Source: Nageia nagi (lineage: Eukaryota; Pinophyta). Taken from it: 64,000 nt of DNA. The notes beneath the pieces are model-generated. The model did not search any database. It was not told where the DNA came from and saw only the letters and a list, made by a program, of their open reading frames with translations. The stretch covers positions 190,402,001-190,466,000 of the forward strand of contig JBITNC010000001.1 of the NCBI GenBank assembly GCA_050084985.1, given 5' to 3'. Positions 1-12,419 of this stretch are shown here, one piece after another (the first letter of the stretch is position 1; each line of letters starts with the position of its first letter). The position numbers were made by a program, and so were the translations under genes.

Positions 1-420
1 TTACCCTACAAGATTAACATAAGAAAATATTTACTAAATCATGGGGCACATTTTGCTACAAAGCAATACCTTTTGAGCTTAAGAATGCCAATGCAACATA
101 TCAAAGAGACATTTCATATATCTTCAATGATATGAAGCATGATATATTTAAGGATTATGTTAATGATCTTTAGATCAAATCTAGAACATGGAACCAACAT
201 TGGAAAGTATTAGAGAAATTATTTGAGAGACTTATCAAGAATAATATTAAATTAAATCCAAGGAAGTATGTATTTGGTGCCACTTTAGGAAATTTACTAG
301 GGTTAATTATTTCCAAAATAGGAATAGAGGTATACCCCAATAAAGTCATCACCATTACTAGTATACCCCTTCCATAAGAGGTAAGAGATTTAAAAAGTCT
401 TCAAGAGAATATTCAAGAAT
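1..420 (+). pseudogene. Reverse transcriptase fragment (Tat gypsy)
   Basis: Translation gives the middle of a gypsy RT. FELKNANATYQ at about 70-105 matches the family FGLKNAGATYQR motif. YVNDL near 158-172 stands where the catalytic YVDDL/I box belongs, with the first Asp changed to Asn. LNPRKYVFGA follows at about 250-285, matching the conserved NPxKCxFG segment with Cys changed to Tyr. A stop directly follows the catalytic box and more come later, so it is dead. The N-terminal half lies outside the window. Confidence 0.75.
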
Positions 421-479
421 TTAGATGATTCATAGCTCAGTTATCAGAAAAGTGTTGACCCTTTAATGAGCTTATCAAT

Positions 480-722
480 TTGAAAGGGGTAAAATTTGAA
501 TGGAATGAGTATTTACAATATTCATTCAATGATATCAAGAGATATTTGACTACTCCTCTAGTGCTTATCCCACATAAGGATGATTTCACCTTTCATCTCT
601 ACCTCTCTGCTATAAACTTTACCTTAGGGTTAATATTAGCCCAAAAGAATAATCAAACCAAGGAACAAGCTATATATTGCCTTAGTCATACACTTATCAA
701 TTATGAGCTCATATATATCTAA
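480..722 (+). pseudogene. RNase H, first domain (Tat gypsy)
   Basis: An open stretch of about 80 codons reads FEWNEYLQYSFNDIKRYL, then a segment ending in LGLILAQKNN and AIYCLSHTL. This is the usual gypsy order: the F.W...CQ.AF..IK linker, then the RNase H core with AVL.Q and AIYYLSRTL. The catalytic Asp that normally follows the first beta strand (LYLSA here, LYL(S/A)VS or LYIAV in Tat) is not convincingly present. The domain degrades past 722. It follows RT directly, as expected in a pol polyprotein. Confidence 0.65.
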
Positions 723-1039
723 ATTTATAAGGTATATCTTATTATTTTCTTTACAACCAAGAAATTGAGACATTACAAACTTAATCACACCATATATATG
801 GTTTCTAGAGGTGATACACATAAATATATGATGAGCAAGACATAACACAATACAAGGAAAACTAAATGGATTATGTTTCTATCAACATTTTACCTATTAT
901 TCATTAATAAAAAATAGGAAATGGTTAGGTTATAGTAGATATATTGGTAGAGGCACTTATGTAGGACACTTCACCTTTAGAGACCACCCTCCTTGATGAG
1001 GATGAATTTAGAATAGAGAATGAATATTTTGTTGACACT

Positions 1040-1345
1040 TAGGATGACTATGACATGATAATGTATTTTTATGGGTCAATATGTGAACAAGGAGGAGGTG
1101 TGTGAGTTTTTTTCTTCACCCCTTAGGGGGTTATCATTCCTTATTCTTTCAAACTTGATTTCCCATGAACCAACAATAATGCAAAGTATGAGAATTTAAT
1201 TTTTGGCATAAAAGTGACCATAGAGTTAAAATTTGAGATAATATTAATTTATTTTGATTTTCAATTGGTATTTAATTAGATCATGGGAATTTATCAATGT
1301 CACAATGAGTTATTGAAAATCTATAAAGACATGTCATTGGAGTTA
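1040..1345 (+). pseudogene. Second (archaeal-type) RNase H of Tat element
   Basis: The frame from about 1053 reads MYFYGSICEQGGGV, then FKLDFP and TNNNAKYENLIFGIK. Tat elements carry W.MYFDGA...GGGAGVV...KL.F.CTNN.AEYEALI.GL here, so the match is clear. The first catalytic Asp (FDG) is Tyr in this copy, and the AEYEAL Glu is replaced by Lys (AKYENL). Several in-frame stops are present. This duplicate RNase H between the first RNase H and integrase is the feature that assigns the element to Tat. Confidence 0.7.
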
Positions 1346-1555
1346 CTTAAGTGGTTAAAATTATATAAAATCAAGGTGGACCCTATATTATCAAATAAAT
1401 TTGGAGATATAATGTATTTCCTAGGATGACACATTCAACATGTGTAAGTAGTGACATTAAAATAGACTTCATCCAAGGTACCATTACCTTTTAGACTTTC
1501 AGTAGTTATTATCAATGAGATCATAGTTGAGCTAAGAGATTTATGGTACACACAA

Positions 1556-2571
1556 GTGCATGAATATATTAAGTGGAATGCCTTGCCACCTAACATGTAT
1601 TTTGGTGAGAAATGTATATTCAAGAAAAAGATATTCTATTATGCTATACTAGGAGATTTCATCTATAAAGAGTCATATGATGGATTTCTATTGAGATGTT
1701 TAGAACTTTATGATCAACAAATTGCTATACATATATTTCATGATGATATTTATGATCAAAAAATTTCAATATCACTACCATAGAATATTTTACCAAATGG
1801 GTTGAAGCTACACCATTAGTTTCTACCACAAGCCCTTAGTTTGCAAATTTCATTGAGATACACATCACATGTTAGTTTGGCATTCTAGAATGGATCATAT
1901 CAAAAAATGGTCTTAACTTTAAGAATCAAAATATATGAAGATCATATAATGGTTAAAATATTAAATACTTGTCCATAATATATTACCCTTAGGGTAATGG
2001 ATGGGTAAAGGCCACGAAAAAAACCATCATTATTATTATTAAAAAGATACTCAATGATAATCATAGGAATTGGCATGAGTTTCTTCCCTATACCTTATGG
2101 ACCTACCACACTAGTATCAGGAAACCCATAAGGGCCACCCCATTTTAATTAGTCTATGGTGCAGAAGAAGTCATGCCACTTGAGTTAGAGATCCCATATT
2201 TGAGAGTACAAGTTCAAGGCCTCATTCTAGATGAGGAAGTCAAACAAGCATGATTAAACCAACTTGCCATCCTTGATGAAAGGAGATTCAATGCCATTGA
2301 ATATCATAAGGTCTATCAGAAATGGTTAAAAAGAGTATACAAAAATAAAGTCAAGCCTAAAGAGTTTGAGTTCAATGACCTAGTTATTAAAGAGAATCAA
2401 CAACAGGCACACTTGGAGTGGACTTTTCAAGATAAGTTTGCACCAAATTGGTTAGGGCCTTACATTGTTAAGAAAAAATTTAGCACATGTGCCTATCATT
2501 TTGTAGATTTAAAAGCACAAGAAGAGCTTGATCCTATTAACATCATCCATCTCTATCCATTCTATTCTTGA
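1556..2571 (+). pseudogene. Integrase, H2C2 linker to C-terminus (Tat gypsy)
   Basis: The first 75 codons cover the region before and at the zinc-binding HHCC domain (GDFIYKESYDGFLLRCL). EYFTKWVEATPL near 1780-1815 and GNGWVKATKK near 1995-2025 are core-domain landmarks. In the second, the catalytic Glu of GNGQAEATNK is Lys. Then come LVYGAEEVMPLELEIP near 2150-2195 and a C-terminal NWLGPYIVKK near 2446-2475, ending at a stop after HLYPFYS. Much of the middle, including the first catalytic Asp, is lost or shifted in frame. Recognition as Tat-type integrase is firm; it cannot be active. Confidence 0.75.
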
Positions 2572-5150
2572 CCTTCACATTATTTTTTTATGTTTATCCA
2601 TACTTAATTTTCATTTTAGTTTCCTTTTTTTAATATTGCATATATTTTTCATCCTTGATTTATTTTTTTGAGCATATTATTTCAATATAGTTGCTCATCT
2701 ACTCTACATTAGGTTATGAGTGATGTCTTACATGCAGGAATTCCCTTGGGCTTATAGGTCATAACATTTCCTTTTTCTCATCAATTTATTTATTTTTAAC
2801 CTTGCAATTGGGAGTCAATACTTAGATGGACCTCCACCATTTTAGTATCACCCTAGCTTTTATGAGGGCATGGGATCCAAAAGTCACTTGTCTCCTTATT
2901 ACCATGAGTCAATCTTCTATTATTACATCTTGTCATCACTTTTCTTCACATTGCATTTTGCATATTATTTTTCATCATCTTTGGTTCTCATCTTGGTTGA
3001 GACTATTAGATATTATCTTCACATCCATGATAGAGTTGGAACAATTTTGAACATGAGTGGAATTCAATCTCAAAACAACTCTAGAAAAATCCAATTATTT
3101 ATTTTCCTTGAAATTTTTATTTACCTTCATTCACATTTGTGGTGTATTGTTTTTCTTTTTGTGTTGGAACCATTCCATATCAATCACGTAAAGCTTATCA
3201 AGGATATCTTAGCATGACCATTTATGTTGCATTTTACCATACATGATTTGTGGTTTCCTAGTGATGACACAACTACTTGGGTCTTAGTTAATATATTTGG
3301 TTTCATTAAATAATCCCCTTAGGATTTATCATAGAATAATGACTATCATGGTTTTAAAAGAAAAATCCATATGAGATTTTAATGACTTGTAACATCGATG
3401 TACATTTGTAGACACCATATACCTGGGTCCTTGTCAGCTACAGATAATTTTATGTTTTATATCTATGACTGTTACTCATCCTTTAATATGTCATTTTGAT
3501 CATTTTTTCATGTATTTGTTGTGTTTTATCATATTCAGTGTGTTTTGCATTTGTGGTATTTTGTTAAAATTGCTTTTCATTTGGCTTGTAAAAATCCATT
3601 TAACCATTTTAAATTGGCAAATGATTTCTTTTATTCACCTCATCTTCATACATAGAATCATAATCCATAGGTATTATCCATCTTATCTTACCCATCATGT
3701 GTTTGTTTATGCTCAAATTAGGCCAATTACACTTATTCACACTATTGTTAGTAGGCATCACCTTTCTTCAGCTTATGGTCTAACCATGCAAAATGATCAT
3801 GCATCTTATTATGTTTTATAATGTCTTACCTAGTCATTTCAAATCATTTAGTAAAAATTTTTGAACCATTTTATTTTAGGGATAAAGATCTTGAAATTTG
3901 GCACCTAGTGAAGTTGGCTTTGGTTTTGAATTTTTAAACATAGTAAACCACATCTATTTTCTATTCTATTAGTTCCTAGCAATATTAAATATATCAATAT
4001 TCATTAGCCAAATTTGCACAATCATGTCACATTATTTCATCAATTTTTGATTGCTAAGTTTGCATTATCATGAGTAGCCTCCAATTTTAACTTCAAAAAG
4101 GGACGAATGAGCTTTTTTTTTAAACCATCTATTATTGCATTGATATCAATTTACCTTGTATCATATTTTCAAGCCCATTTATCAAGTTGGCATGGCATTT
4201 TCTTATTTTAGTCTGTCAAATTTTATCATTTTTCTAATTTTTTGTTATATCAAACTTGGCAAATTCGTATGTTTGCTATCTTGGTGATAATTTTGCTTTC
4301 TATCTGCATCATTATTTATCATCTTTTTGTTCATTATCATCATATGGATATTTTGACATATCATTTGGGAGGTTCATATGCCTTGTTTGGTGCACCTTTT
4401 TTATGATTTAAGTTGGTCATTTTACACAATTTAAGTTGTTCTTTGACTTAAGTTTCAAGTTATTTACTTTTGTATTTTTCAGTCATTTGTTTCATTTTAT
4501 ATTCATTTTGAATTGCTTGGTGTTCATTTTATTATCATTTTTTTTTCACTGTTGATTGTTTTGTTGATCATAATGTCATTCTTTACTTATTTATTTATCA
4601 TGTTATTTTTACTCTTTTTGGGTACATAAGTACACTCATGCTTATCTTTTTATCCTTTTTCTTATCTATTGGCCTGTTTATAATAATGTACTATCTTTTA
4701 GTATCTTTTGTTATCATTTTATTATCACATATAATTATTGGTCATTCAATTGTAGTTACATTTGTTATTATCATTGGTCCTTTCTTATATCTTTTTAATA
4801 TTCCTTTTTATATTTTTGTTTGATTACATGGTCCAAATACATTATCGAATATATGTAGGTCATGTATATTCATATGTGTGTTTATTTCATTTTAAATACA
4901 TTAAATCATCCATCAAATTTATTTTCATACATTCACATAGTGTCATATTAGATAATAGTCACATCATGTCAAACACATAATAGGTCATCCATATAGCAAC
5001 ATCATGAAGTGCATCATCCATCATCAACATATAAACCATCAAATAGAATGTCACATATCATATCAAAGTACACATAAAATATTTATAAAATGTCATATCC
5101 ATATCCATCAAATGTCTACAAATACATCCATAAGTACATTACAACCATAA
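2572..5150. other. Non-coding 3' region of the Tat element
   Basis: I see no credible gene here. The plus strand is T-rich and very poor in G from about 2580 to 4880, then turns into A/C-rich DNA with many short CATCAT and CATAAAT runs up to about 5200. Open frames in this stretch encode hydrophobic low-complexity strings that follow from T-richness. The position, between integrase and an antisense gene, fits the long 3' untranslated region of Tat elements. Confidence 0.5.
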
Positions 5151-6850
5151 ATCATAAATGTCATATAACCCAATCATAAGTCCATAAGTTTCCTCTCATA
5201 AATACATCAGCATGTGCTATATGGTGCTAAAAATAATACATATACTAAATACTATATACCCCTCTTCCTATGCTCTTAGCTCATCTCTGTCACTAGCCAC
5301 TATTGCTAGTGTCATAAGAAGAGTCCTCATCTCCCCCCTCAGGGCATTATTCATGGCTTGGAAGAAATCTAATTGCTATTGTAAGGTATCCTTCTCACTA
5401 TTATACTAAGTAATACATATATCCAATCATATCTCTAAACCTAGTGTTGTTAGCTCTCCTACATTCCCACTAGGAGGCCCTAAAACCTATTGGCTCACCC
5501 TCCTTGGATACCTCTCTTACTAAGGGATCTCCCTAGGCTAGTATATCTATGTATATGGATAATTTTATGCATTGGTGTCCATATGGTCATCCTTAGCCTC
5601 ATCAAGATTATCCTCCTCACTTTGATTTTCCTCCTTGAGTTGAACACCCTCCTCGACCAAGGGATCAACTACTGTTGGGGGTATTGGCCCATCTAGACCA
5701 CCCATGTTGGTATCCTCATCCTTTATGGGGAACACCATACCTCAAAATCTTCTATAGTCTCAATATAATCTCTTATTGATCGCACTATTAGGGGATATAG
5801 CATGTTGTATGTCTTTATGAAAATGAACCTAGGCCCCTTTTTCAACTTGTCCATATAACATGGGATCTAGTGGGACATTTTGGTGCATCCTAAACTATCA
5901 TTGTACCCACTCAAAGTGGAATATTTTCATATCATTAACATGAAATCCTCATAAATATTATATGTATCATACTCATGCTAACTACATGTCCTTTTCTTCC
6001 TAGTGATGGGTGTCCCTTCATGGTTGCCATATGATATCCTATGTATATAGACTAGCTACCATCCCTTATTAATAGTTAGTGCGATCCTTGTAGGGCCATT
6101 GTCTCAACCTCTCCAACTCATGTGACCATAATAATATGAAGGAAAAGTGTCACCCTACCATTAGATAGACATTTGTGGTCATATCATCTATGTGGATAGC
6201 AATTGGTAGGACATTTGACCATCCCATTCAAATGTGCTCCCAAGCCCACACTTGGATCAATAAAAACATGTTGAGTCCTAATTGTCCTTGACCTATGCCT
6301 ACCAACTCCCCTTAATCTTATTCTAATAATGTTGATCCCTAGGAAAGATTATTCACTCATGCATTAATCTCATCATAACCTCAAACATGTTCCAATGGAT
6401 CCTAGATCCTAAGGAATCTAAAAGAACAAATGATGAGATCAATAACATAATAAGAGTCTCCTATCATCCTAGCCACCCTATGTTGTAGAGGGGCTCCATT
6501 AGTGCTCTTACACCTTGGATTTCTCAATTCCTATAATCATCACCTACATAGGGTTGTATCATTACTTAATCCATCATCACGATCACCAACTCACCTTCGA
6601 TGGGTACGTAGAAGATGTGATACACATCCTCTAATGTAATTATCATCTCCCTAGTGGAAAGTAGAAAGATGAAACAATCTAGGTTGAATCTCCCTCCTAG
6701 TACCATCATGTATGATGTATCACCCATGATCTGATAGACTCATGCAACTCCTACAAGATTGATCACCTCCAACCACTCCTAGTCTTCTTGATCTAATTTA
6801 TCTTACACTCTTGGTAGGAGTGGAAAACATTTATGTTGGAGTTTCATTTG
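5150..6850 (-). pseudogene. Plant mobile domain (PMD) protein, decayed, antisense to pol
   Basis: On the minus strand, about 6690-6570 reads FNLDCFIFLLSTREMIITLE and continues DVYHIFYVPIEGE. This matches the PMD core F.L..GEMTITLEDV..LLGLP.DG. About 6265-6210 reads LLIQVWAWEHIWMGW, matching the downstream PMD motif LLQ.WAWEH. Near 5945-5915, DMKIFHFEWVQ fits the PMD C-terminal part. Between 5690 and 5590 an acidic tail (VVDPLVEEG, EEDNLDEAKDD) follows. Stops and frameshifts separate these blocks. PMD domains are known both in MAIN/MAIL-type host proteins and inside plant transposable elements; the location next to a Tat pol favours element cargo. Function of the element-borne form is not known to me. 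Confidence 0.72.
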
Positions 6851-8354
6851 GCATAAGTTTCATAATTCATTAAACATATTTTTTTATTGATAATCATGCA
6901 ATTATATATATGTTAGTGTGTTTTTTTTTTTCTAATTTGATGTAGTTGTTAGTATTGGTCATGTTCTAGGTCATCTAGATGTCTATCCTAACTTGGATAG
7001 ATTTTCCATTATCACTCAATTATATTGAAAGTTTGTTAAAATCATATATATATATATATATATTATCATAATCATCTATGTCTAGGATGATTTTATAACC
7101 CTATTCATCCATTAGGGAAGTAATTTTTAAAAATTATCCAAATAATTTAGTTGGTCATTCAAGTCCTAGACAATCTCCAAATTAGATCATTTGAGAAGAG
7201 GATGATTTGCAATCTTTAAAAGGTAAAATTAAAAACAAGAAGCAAAAATTTAACAAAAAAATGAAATCTAACTCTTTTTAATCCAAAATCATAATTTATA
7301 GGTTGTTAAGTTAGTTTTTACCATTTGTGAGCATTGGTTTTATTTTCACACCCTATTCTCTTATAGTTAGTATGTTTATTTTGTGCCCTAGGATTTTCAT
7401 TGTTTTTCTCCAATTTACCATTTTTCCACCAACCCATATCATCTAATATGGGGTTGAGGGATTTTTTGATTAGTGTGTCGTATTTTTTTTCCTACAAGCC
7501 TTTTCATGTATGATGGGTTAAAGGCCATTTTATATACAAATTCATTTTATGTCTGATGTTAATCATCACTTGACCCTATGTTTTGATAAGGCCTTTTTCT
7601 ATCAGATAACTTAGGGCACAAAACCTTACCTTATTAGTTTATGGTTCATTTGGTATTTCTCCTCCTCTTCTTGATGATACCATTACCATTAAAGGTTCTT
7701 GCTATCATTTTTTTAAGGATTCAAACCTTCCTCTTCACTCGTACAATATCAATGTCACTCTACCCCTTTGTTGTTTATTTTACCAATAATGAAACATACT
7801 TTAGAAAGTGCTATAATGCTAAGAACATAAGTATATACTGAACATGATATGAAATTCCCTTTTTTATTTTCCATCTGATCGGATCATCAAGATGACCTAG
7901 AATCAATTTGATGATCTTAAGAACCCTAATTATCTAGATGATTTATGATTTGTATGAATGACTAGATCTATATTATTTCACCCCTATTATCTCTTGTCAT
8001 TTTTTCATTTTTTTGCTTCTTTTTATCAACCAATCAACTATAAATTTTGATCATTCCTTTTCACACCTAATATCTTATCATTCGAGGAGGAATTAATGCT
8101 TTATTATTTGGTCAACCTTTTGGAAGCTTTAGTCAAGCTCATTATTGGACATTTTAGGTACACTCTAATGCATGATCAAATGATTTGCATTTGTGAGTAT
8201 GCACTTGGCATTATGGTTCAACATAATCAATTGGTAATCAAAATATTCATACATCATCATGGTCAACATAGATATTTTACTTATTCAAGCATCATATTCA
8301 TACATGCTATAATAGAATTCTTGGTAGATTTGTAAGCCTATGGTAATTATATCA
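6851..8354. other. No gene seen; presumed 3' flank or LTR of the Tat element
   Basis: AT-rich DNA without a credible frame on either strand. It contains a short AT dinucleotide run at 7044-7063 and a purine-rich stretch (TATGGGGTTGAGGG, about 7448-7461) that could be a polypurine tract. I could not find a matching LTR to confirm that. Confidence 0.35.
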
Positions 8355-8399
8355 TTTTTTCATTTCCCTGTAGATGCTAGGGAAAAGTAGAGATCATTT
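8355..8399 (+). repeat. Left half of a hairpin-bearing tandem array, split by the Sirevirus
   Basis: Sequence of the type CATTT-CCCT-loop-AGGGAAAAG-AGAT. The same pattern continues after the Sirevirus at 29319-29455 in at least three more imperfect copies of about 32-48 bp. Each carries a short inverted pair, a CCCT/CCTTT arm and an AGGG/AAAGG arm. The array was continuous before the copia element inserted. Confidence 0.55.
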
Positions 8400-10075
8400 T
8401 GTTGACCTATGGTATTGTCAAAGGAGATTGTTGGCCTAAGAAGCTACCATTGTTGTTAATAACACAAATAAATTATAATACAAAGATGAGCAAGATTGCT
8501 AAGGTTCAAGGAGAATAAGATTATTACTTATGTAGTCAAAGGATGCCTTATGTAGAGTAAGAAAGAAGTTATGTGGTAAAAATAAGGTTTATACGATGAA
8601 AATAAGACTTATACAGTGAAAAAAAGCTTATGCAATGAAACAAAGGCTTATGTGATGGAACAAAGGCTTGTGCAATGGTACAAAGGCTTATGTAGTGGAA
8701 CAAAAGCTCATGCAATGGAACAAAGGCTTATGTGATGGAATAAAGGCTTATGCAATGAGGAAAAGACATGCTTGTATGGATAGAGATAGGCTTGTGTGAT
8801 GAAAATAAGTCTTATATGGAGAACAAAATCATTATGCATAGAGTCATGGTGTTATGTAGTGAAGTCAACCCTTATGAGATGAGAACAACTATTATGCAAA
8901 AGACTCTAGCCTTGTATGAACTTGAGCTTGTGATGCTTATGTGGAATCAAATAGAGTTATGTGGTTAGACAAGGGTCCATGCAGATAGAAAAGACCTTAT
9001 GTGGAAAACCCATGATTTATATGGAGAAGGAAAGGATTATGTGATCAGAGAAGACATTATGTAGATTTCAAAGGATTTATACAAAGGATTAATGTCTTAC
9101 ACAGAGAAGTGTTTTTCCTATCCTATAGTTACAAGAAAGATTGTAGAATACTTACAAAGTTTTGATTCCTCCTTCGATACTTGTATCAAGTGAAGTAGTA
9201 GCTCAAACATGATTGAATCTTCTTGAATTCTTAGTTCTTGTAACTAAAATTGACAACCTTGTAACTAAATGAAAAGAATCATGAGGATAGTTGCAATGGG
9301 ATTAACTATAGAGAATAGTGTATACATAAACTTATGAGGCAAAATGAATAGAAATTTGGAGAGTAGAGAGCTATAAAGTTCTTTTTTTATGAATATAATG
9401 TCTGATATATTCTAAAGATGTGGGGTAATAATGATAAAGTATGTTATTATCCTATAGCTCTCTTAGAATCAACAAATATATGAGTTGCAAGATGTTGAGG
9501 TGAATATGTATGGACATACTATCATTGATAATGAAACTACATTAGATTTTCAATGAGGGAAGAACAATGGATATGAATATTGATTGCATATTTCTTGTAG
9601 AGATAACTAGATGATGAATTTTGATGAGCTAAAGATCAGAGAAGGATCTATGAAAAGAGAAGTCATTTTTATATTAAACCTTTAATTAGTATTTGAATTC
9701 CAAGTTGATGCTCAATAAGAGGTATTGGTACTCCTTGTAGTGGGTACTGCAAAACTTAGGGGTTGGTTTTCCTTTCAGTTGTAGCTGATAAATTATAGGG
9801 GTTGGTGATCCTTCTAGTTGGTGTTGGTAAATTGAGTGTAAATTTGGTGCTTTGTAATGGCTAGATTTGGACCATGATACAAATAATATTATCTAGGGAT
9901 GTATCCAAATTAGTGAATATCATTACATCTTGTGTTGTGTGATGTTCTTTTTTGGTGTATCCTTTACTTGGTTTCATATTTGTAATATTCTCTTTTAGGT
10001 GGTAAAGTTAAAGTTTTAAGTTTAAATTTATGACACTGATTCACCCTCCCTCTCAATGTCACTTGAAGTTCAACA
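8400..10075 (+). repeat. 5' LTR of the Sirevirus
   Basis: 1676 bp, TG...CA termini, aligned along most of its length with 27574-29318. It holds a 20-bp minisatellite near 8580-8765. The 3' end at 10075 is fixed by GTTCAACA followed by a primer-site remnant. Confidence 0.92.
8580..8765 (+). repeat. 20-bp minisatellite in the 5' LTR
   Basis: About nine copies of a unit close to AACAAAGGCTTATGYRATGG. The central copies are nearly identical and the outer ones diverge (for example AAAATAAGACTTATACAGTG). Looser CTTATGTGG-type echoes continue to about 9110. The 3' LTR carries about three more copies. Confidence 0.88.
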
Positions 10076-10093
10076 ATTAGTATTAGATGAGGC
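10076..10093 (+). other. Primer binding site remnant of the Sirevirus
   Basis: Directly after the LTR end the sequence TAGTATTAGATGAGGC resembles the initiator-tRNA-Met complement TGGTATCAGAGC, with G-to-A and C-to-T changes and a small insertion. Its position against the LTR end is what identifies it. Confidence 0.65.
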
Positions 10094-10140
10094 TCCTTTA
10101 CTAGGTCTAATCGAATAAGAGTGATCTATAGAGTGACATT

Positions 10141-12030
10141 ATGAAAATTGGAGAATATTTTTCATATAATAAAGAACCCCTTTTTGATGGAACTAACTAT
10201 GCCTTTTGGAGAATGAGGATGCAAATTTATCTTTATGCCTTGCGATTTGATATATGGGAAGCTATAAAATCTAGGTATATAGTTCCTAATACTCCTCTAA
10301 TTGATGTAGAATGTAAGAGACTCTATGAGAATTATTCTAAAGTAAAGAATGCAATTATATGTGAATTAGTTGATAGTGATCTATTAAAGATTATGGTATG
10401 TAAAAATACCAAAGAAATATGGGATAAGTTAAAAAGCATCCATGAAGGTAATGAGAAGATAAAGGAGGCTATGTTGTAAATATTTAGAGCTCATTTTGAA
10501 AAATTAAGGATGAATGATGAAGAAAATATTGCATCTTATATGCTTAGAGTCAATGAGATTATCAATTCCATCAGAGGAATATGAGAGAAGATTAAGGATA
10601 TTATGATTGTCAAGAAAATATTAAGATCCTTTCCATCTAGATTCGATGCCAAAGTATCAACTATTGAAGAGGAAAAAGAACTAAATGATTTTTATTTAGA
10701 TGAGATGTATGGATCATTGACTGATTAAGAAATGAGGACTAGCAAAACCAAATATAGTGATAAGGGAGTTAATTTCAAAGTTGTTAAGAGTTCCAAATCC
10801 AAAGGAGACTTAGATGAGGATATATCAAAGCCTAAAGAATCCAAATTTTTTAGGAAACTCAAAAGAGAATAGGGTAAATACAAAGGTAAGCTACCTTTAA
10901 AATGTTTTAGTTATGGTGGTATTGGTCATTTTGCTAATAAATATCTGCATAGAGAAAGGAATGGTAATGATGACTATGCAAGAAATTCAAGAGCAAATAG
11001 TAACAAAAATAAAGATACAACTTTTAGAAAAGCAAATCAAAGTAAAAGAAGTTTCATCTCTAAAGAAAGTGAAGATGAATTGATTGATAGCTCAAATAAT
11101 GGATATGAAGATGAGCATAATGAATCCTTATTTATGCTTTTTAAAGTAAATAATAAGGAAGATGAAGCTTTTGAAAACTTTGATGATGATGATGAAAGTT
11201 GTTGTTGATCTTAAACAAGAGCTTATGGCTTCTTTATACCATCTTGATAATGAAAGAAGAATGTACAAAAAATTGAACAAAAAATTAAATGAAGCAAATG
11301 ATGAAATTGAAGAAATGAAATTCCAATTAAAAGAATTCAAGGAAACTAAAGAATTTCTACAACTCTAATTGACTGATAGAATAGATGTTTGTTACAACTT
11401 AGAAGAGGAAATTATTATTTTAAGATAAGAGATTGAAAAATTATCTCAATAAGCCAAGATAAGTCACAAGTTTTCCCAAACCTCAAAGAAATTTGATCAA
11501 ATATTGAGAGCTCAAAGATATCCAAAAATAAAGTGTGGTCTAGGATTCAAGCCTATAGAAACCTCAAGTACAACTAAACAAAAACTACCCAACATTGAAT
11601 CTCAATTTGATAGTAAAATGAAATTGGAGGTAAACACTAATCAATCTAGATATAACCAAGTAGCTAGCAGTGATGGTTTCATCAAATTCGATAAGAAAGC
11701 AAGGAGAATGCCAAGATGGACAATAAGCAAACTTTATCAGCAAAATAGTTTTTTCAATTTTTATTCTAATTATGGTAATCAATTTGGTGGCTATTGTTAA
11801 AAATGAAATTATTTTAGTGATAAGAAGGCATTTTGTAGAATGAATGCTCAGCCAATAAATTTTATGTATAAAACTTTGATAGATTTCACTATGGAATGCT
11901 ATAAATATAATAATTATGGGCACATAATAAAATTTTATAGAAGAAATCCAGTCAACTCATCCAAGTTGAATAAGAAAGATTCTAAAATAATTGAGCCAAA
12001 AGTCAAAAAGGAGAATACTGCAACTTAGGA
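10141..12030 (+). pseudogene. Sirevirus gag with two decayed zinc knuckles
   Basis: The start ATG at 10141 opens 112 codons (PLFDGTNYAFWRMRM near residue 18), the copia gag UBN2-type beginning. A stop at 10477 stands in the same frame as the rest. The frame continues through FPSRFDAKVS to a zinc knuckle at about 10903-10947 reading CFSYGGIGHFANKY, where two of the CCHC cysteines are Tyr. A +1 shift near 11190 leads into a charged coiled-coil stretch (11200-11368, LNKKLNEANDEIEEMKFQL). A second knuckle-like CYKYNNYGHIIKFY lies near 11895-11940. Gag forms the particle and binds RNA. Length with a coiled coil and second knuckle fits Sirevirus-type gag. Stops and frameshifts make it non-functional. 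Confidence 0.85.
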
Positions 12031-12099
12031 GAATGGACAAAGAAAGATAACAATGCAACTGAATCATTGATTTATCAAGTAGCTCTTAAAGTTAAGAAC

Positions 12100-12400
12100 A
12101 AGATAAGTCACTAGATTATTGATAATGGTTGTACAAAGCACATGATGATAGATAATCAAATATTTGATAATCTATAACAATATGAGGGAGGATAAGTCAA
12201 GTTTGGAAATAATGATGGTGCCAAAATAATTGGAAAATGGAAAGATGAAATATGAAGAAGTTTTGTTTGTTATTAGCTTGAGACATAACCTATTGAGTGT
12301 TAGTCAAATATATGATAAAGATAATGATGTTTTATTTAAAATACATGGATGTGAAATAAGAAGATAAAAAAATAGACAAATTGTAACAACTAGAACAAGA
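12100..12400 (+). pseudogene. Sirevirus aspartic protease
   Basis: The frame at about 12112-12155 reads IIDNGCTKHMM, aligning with the copia protease start WIIDSGCTxHM. The catalytic Asp remains and the following Ser is Asn. The downstream segment LRHNLLSVSQIYDK (about 12270-12315) is the usual C-terminal end of copia protease before the pre-integrase domain. The match needs a frame change between the parts. Confidence 0.8.
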
Positions 12401-12419
12401 AAAACAAATAATTTGTATA

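Larger units (their letters stand above)
1..8399 (+). mobile_element. Tat-lineage Ty3/gypsy element, 3' part, decayed
   Basis: The element enters the window inside its reverse transcriptase. In plus-strand order it shows RT, RNase H, a second RNase H and integrase, ending near 2571. Two RNase H domains before integrase are the known mark of the plant Tat (Ogre/Retand) lineage. The roughly 5.8 kb downstream of integrase holds a non-coding pyrimidine-rich stretch and then an antisense PMD gene remnant. I could not find its LTRs, so the right limit is set only by the Sirevirus that cuts in at 8400. The same DNA should continue at 29319. Lineage is well supported; extent is uncertain. Confidence 0.65.

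Noticed and set aside
2826-3821. Three plus-strand open frames of 74-118 codons
   Set aside because: Their proteins are His/Ser/Phe/Ile-rich strings produced by a T-rich, CAT-rich strand. No domain, and stops are scarce only because of composition.
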